DNA from: Flavobacteriales bacterium
GTDB lineage: Bacteria; Bacteroidota; Bacteroidia; Flavobacteriales; Parvicellaceae
Length of the DNA: 6,756 bases
Direction: 5' to 3'
Assembly: GCA_014239715.1 (NCBI GenBank)
Contig: JAAZYJ010000280.1
Coordinates: 1-6,756 of the forward strand
Shown here: positions 6,236 to 6,756 of the stretch, piece by piece
Numbering within the stretch: the stretch's first letter is position 1
Layout: the number at the start of each line of letters is the position of its first letter
Notes under the pieces: generated by a model
The model's database searches: none
The model's input: the letters and a program-made list of their open reading frames with translations, nothing else
What the model was told of the DNA's origin: nothing
Position numbers and translations under genes: made by a program

Positions 6236-6756
6236 ATGCAATTGTTCTTTGCCGAAGATATATCCGGCCAACTTCATACGCTTACGGAAAGTGAATCAAA
6301 GCACTTGATCCGTGTCATGCGGAAAAAAGTCGGAGAGGGCATTCAGTTGACTGACGGAAAGGGAAATTTGTACAGCTCGTTCATACAAAATGCGAACCCA
6401 AAAAAGTGCGTATTGGAAATCACATCCAAAGAGTTTAAGGAGAAATTACTTAAAAGAGAGATTCACATAGCCATTGCACCAACCAAGAGCAACGACAGGT
6501 TGGAGTGGTTTGTTGAGAAAGCCACAGAAATAGGTGTTTCTTCCATCACTCCAATTATTTGCGAACATTCAGAAAGAGCTAAGCTGAATGAAAACCGATT
6601 GCAAAGAGTATGCATTGCGGCAATGAAGCAAGCTAACAGGTTCCATCTTCCGTCCATTCAACCTGCAACTTCTTACGCCGAATTCATTAAAAGTGATGAG
6701 TCAGACAAGAAGCTTATCGCGCATTGCCAGAATGATGATAAAAAGAACCTGACTGA
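6236..6756 (+). CDS. rsmE: 16S rRNA (uracil-1498-N3)-methyltransferase RsmE, 3' end cut by the window edge
   Basis: RsmE uses S-adenosylmethionine to methylate N3 of U1498 in helix 44 of 16S rRNA, near the decoding site. The visible 173 codons cover the N-terminal PUA-like RNA-binding domain (about 1-72, with the early motif ESKHLIRVMRKK and TDGKGNLY) and the first part of the SPOUT methyltransferase domain. The family signature is clear: APTKSNDRLEWFVEKATEIG (81-100), followed by ITPIICEHSER (104-114), AAMKQANR (128-135) and a late IAHC (161-164). About 60-70 residues, including the knotted SAM-binding end, lie beyond the window. ATG at 6236 begins M-Q-L-F-F, the usual start of this family in Bacteroidota. 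It lies 17 nt after the upstream stop with no recognisable promoter between, so it is probably transcribed with the barrel-protein gene. Confidence 0.96.
   Translation, partial: MQLFFAEDISGQLHTLTESESKHLIRVMRKKVGEGIQLTDGKGNLYSSFIQNANPKKCVLEITSKEFKEKLLKREIHIAIAPTKSNDRLEWFVEKATEIGVSSITPIICEHSERAKLNENRLQRVCIAAMKQANRFHLPSIQPATSYAEFIKSDESDKKLIAHCQNDDKKNLT

Noticed and set aside
1..6756. Search for mobile elements, CRISPR repeats, tRNAs or a defence-type cassette
   Set aside because: The genes are housekeeping or envelope types in an orderly arrangement. No transposase, direct-repeat array, tRNA-like fold or effector domain was seen.

Overview
The window looks like chromosomal DNA from a member of the Bacteroidota, probably of the Flavobacteriales type. 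Four things point there. The proteins are Bacteroidota-like (a DUF4476 protein, short secreted proteins whose signal peptides end in an 'A-Q' cleavage site, and an outer-membrane barrel ending in 'NPRF'). Base composition is AT-rich. Starts lack Shine-Dalgarno sequences. Three intergenic sites match the Bacteroidota promoter pattern TTTG/TTG-N17-18-TAnnTTTG. The order-level placement is inference. No mobile element, CRISPR array, tRNA or rRNA was seen.

Layout. Positions 1-1684 (minus strand) hold almost all of ettA, an ABC-F translation factor; its stop codon lies beyond the left edge. Positions 1685-1899 are a divergent intergenic region with one promoter facing each way and a leader of about 105 nt in front of ettA. 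Positions 1900-3101 (plus) carry a two-gene unit: a secreted DUF4476 protein with a TTG start, overlapping by 4 nt a four-helix DUF423 membrane protein. Positions 3102-3218 hold the pckA promoter and an overlapping imperfect palindrome. Positions 3219-4832 encode ATP-dependent phosphoenolpyruvate carboxykinase, closed by a clear intrinsic terminator at 4858-4888. Positions 4923-6218 encode an exported protein that looks like an outer-membrane beta-barrel with a conserved N-terminal segment. After 17 nt comes rsmE (6236 to the right edge), the 16S rRNA U1498 methyltransferase, cut off after 173 residues.

Functionally this is mostly a housekeeping neighbourhood. Two genes act on the ribosome (ettA, rsmE), one controls carbon flow between oxaloacetate and PEP (pckA), and three encode poorly characterised envelope proteins. 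I see no evidence for a new defence or mobile system. The points most worth a second look are the 16-A tract that rewrites the C-terminus of EttA and sits one base from an alternative stop, two small overlapping reading frames in the ettA leader, the nearly leaderless TTG start of the DUF4476 gene, the palindrome over the pckA promoter, and the uncharacterised N-terminal region of the barrel protein.
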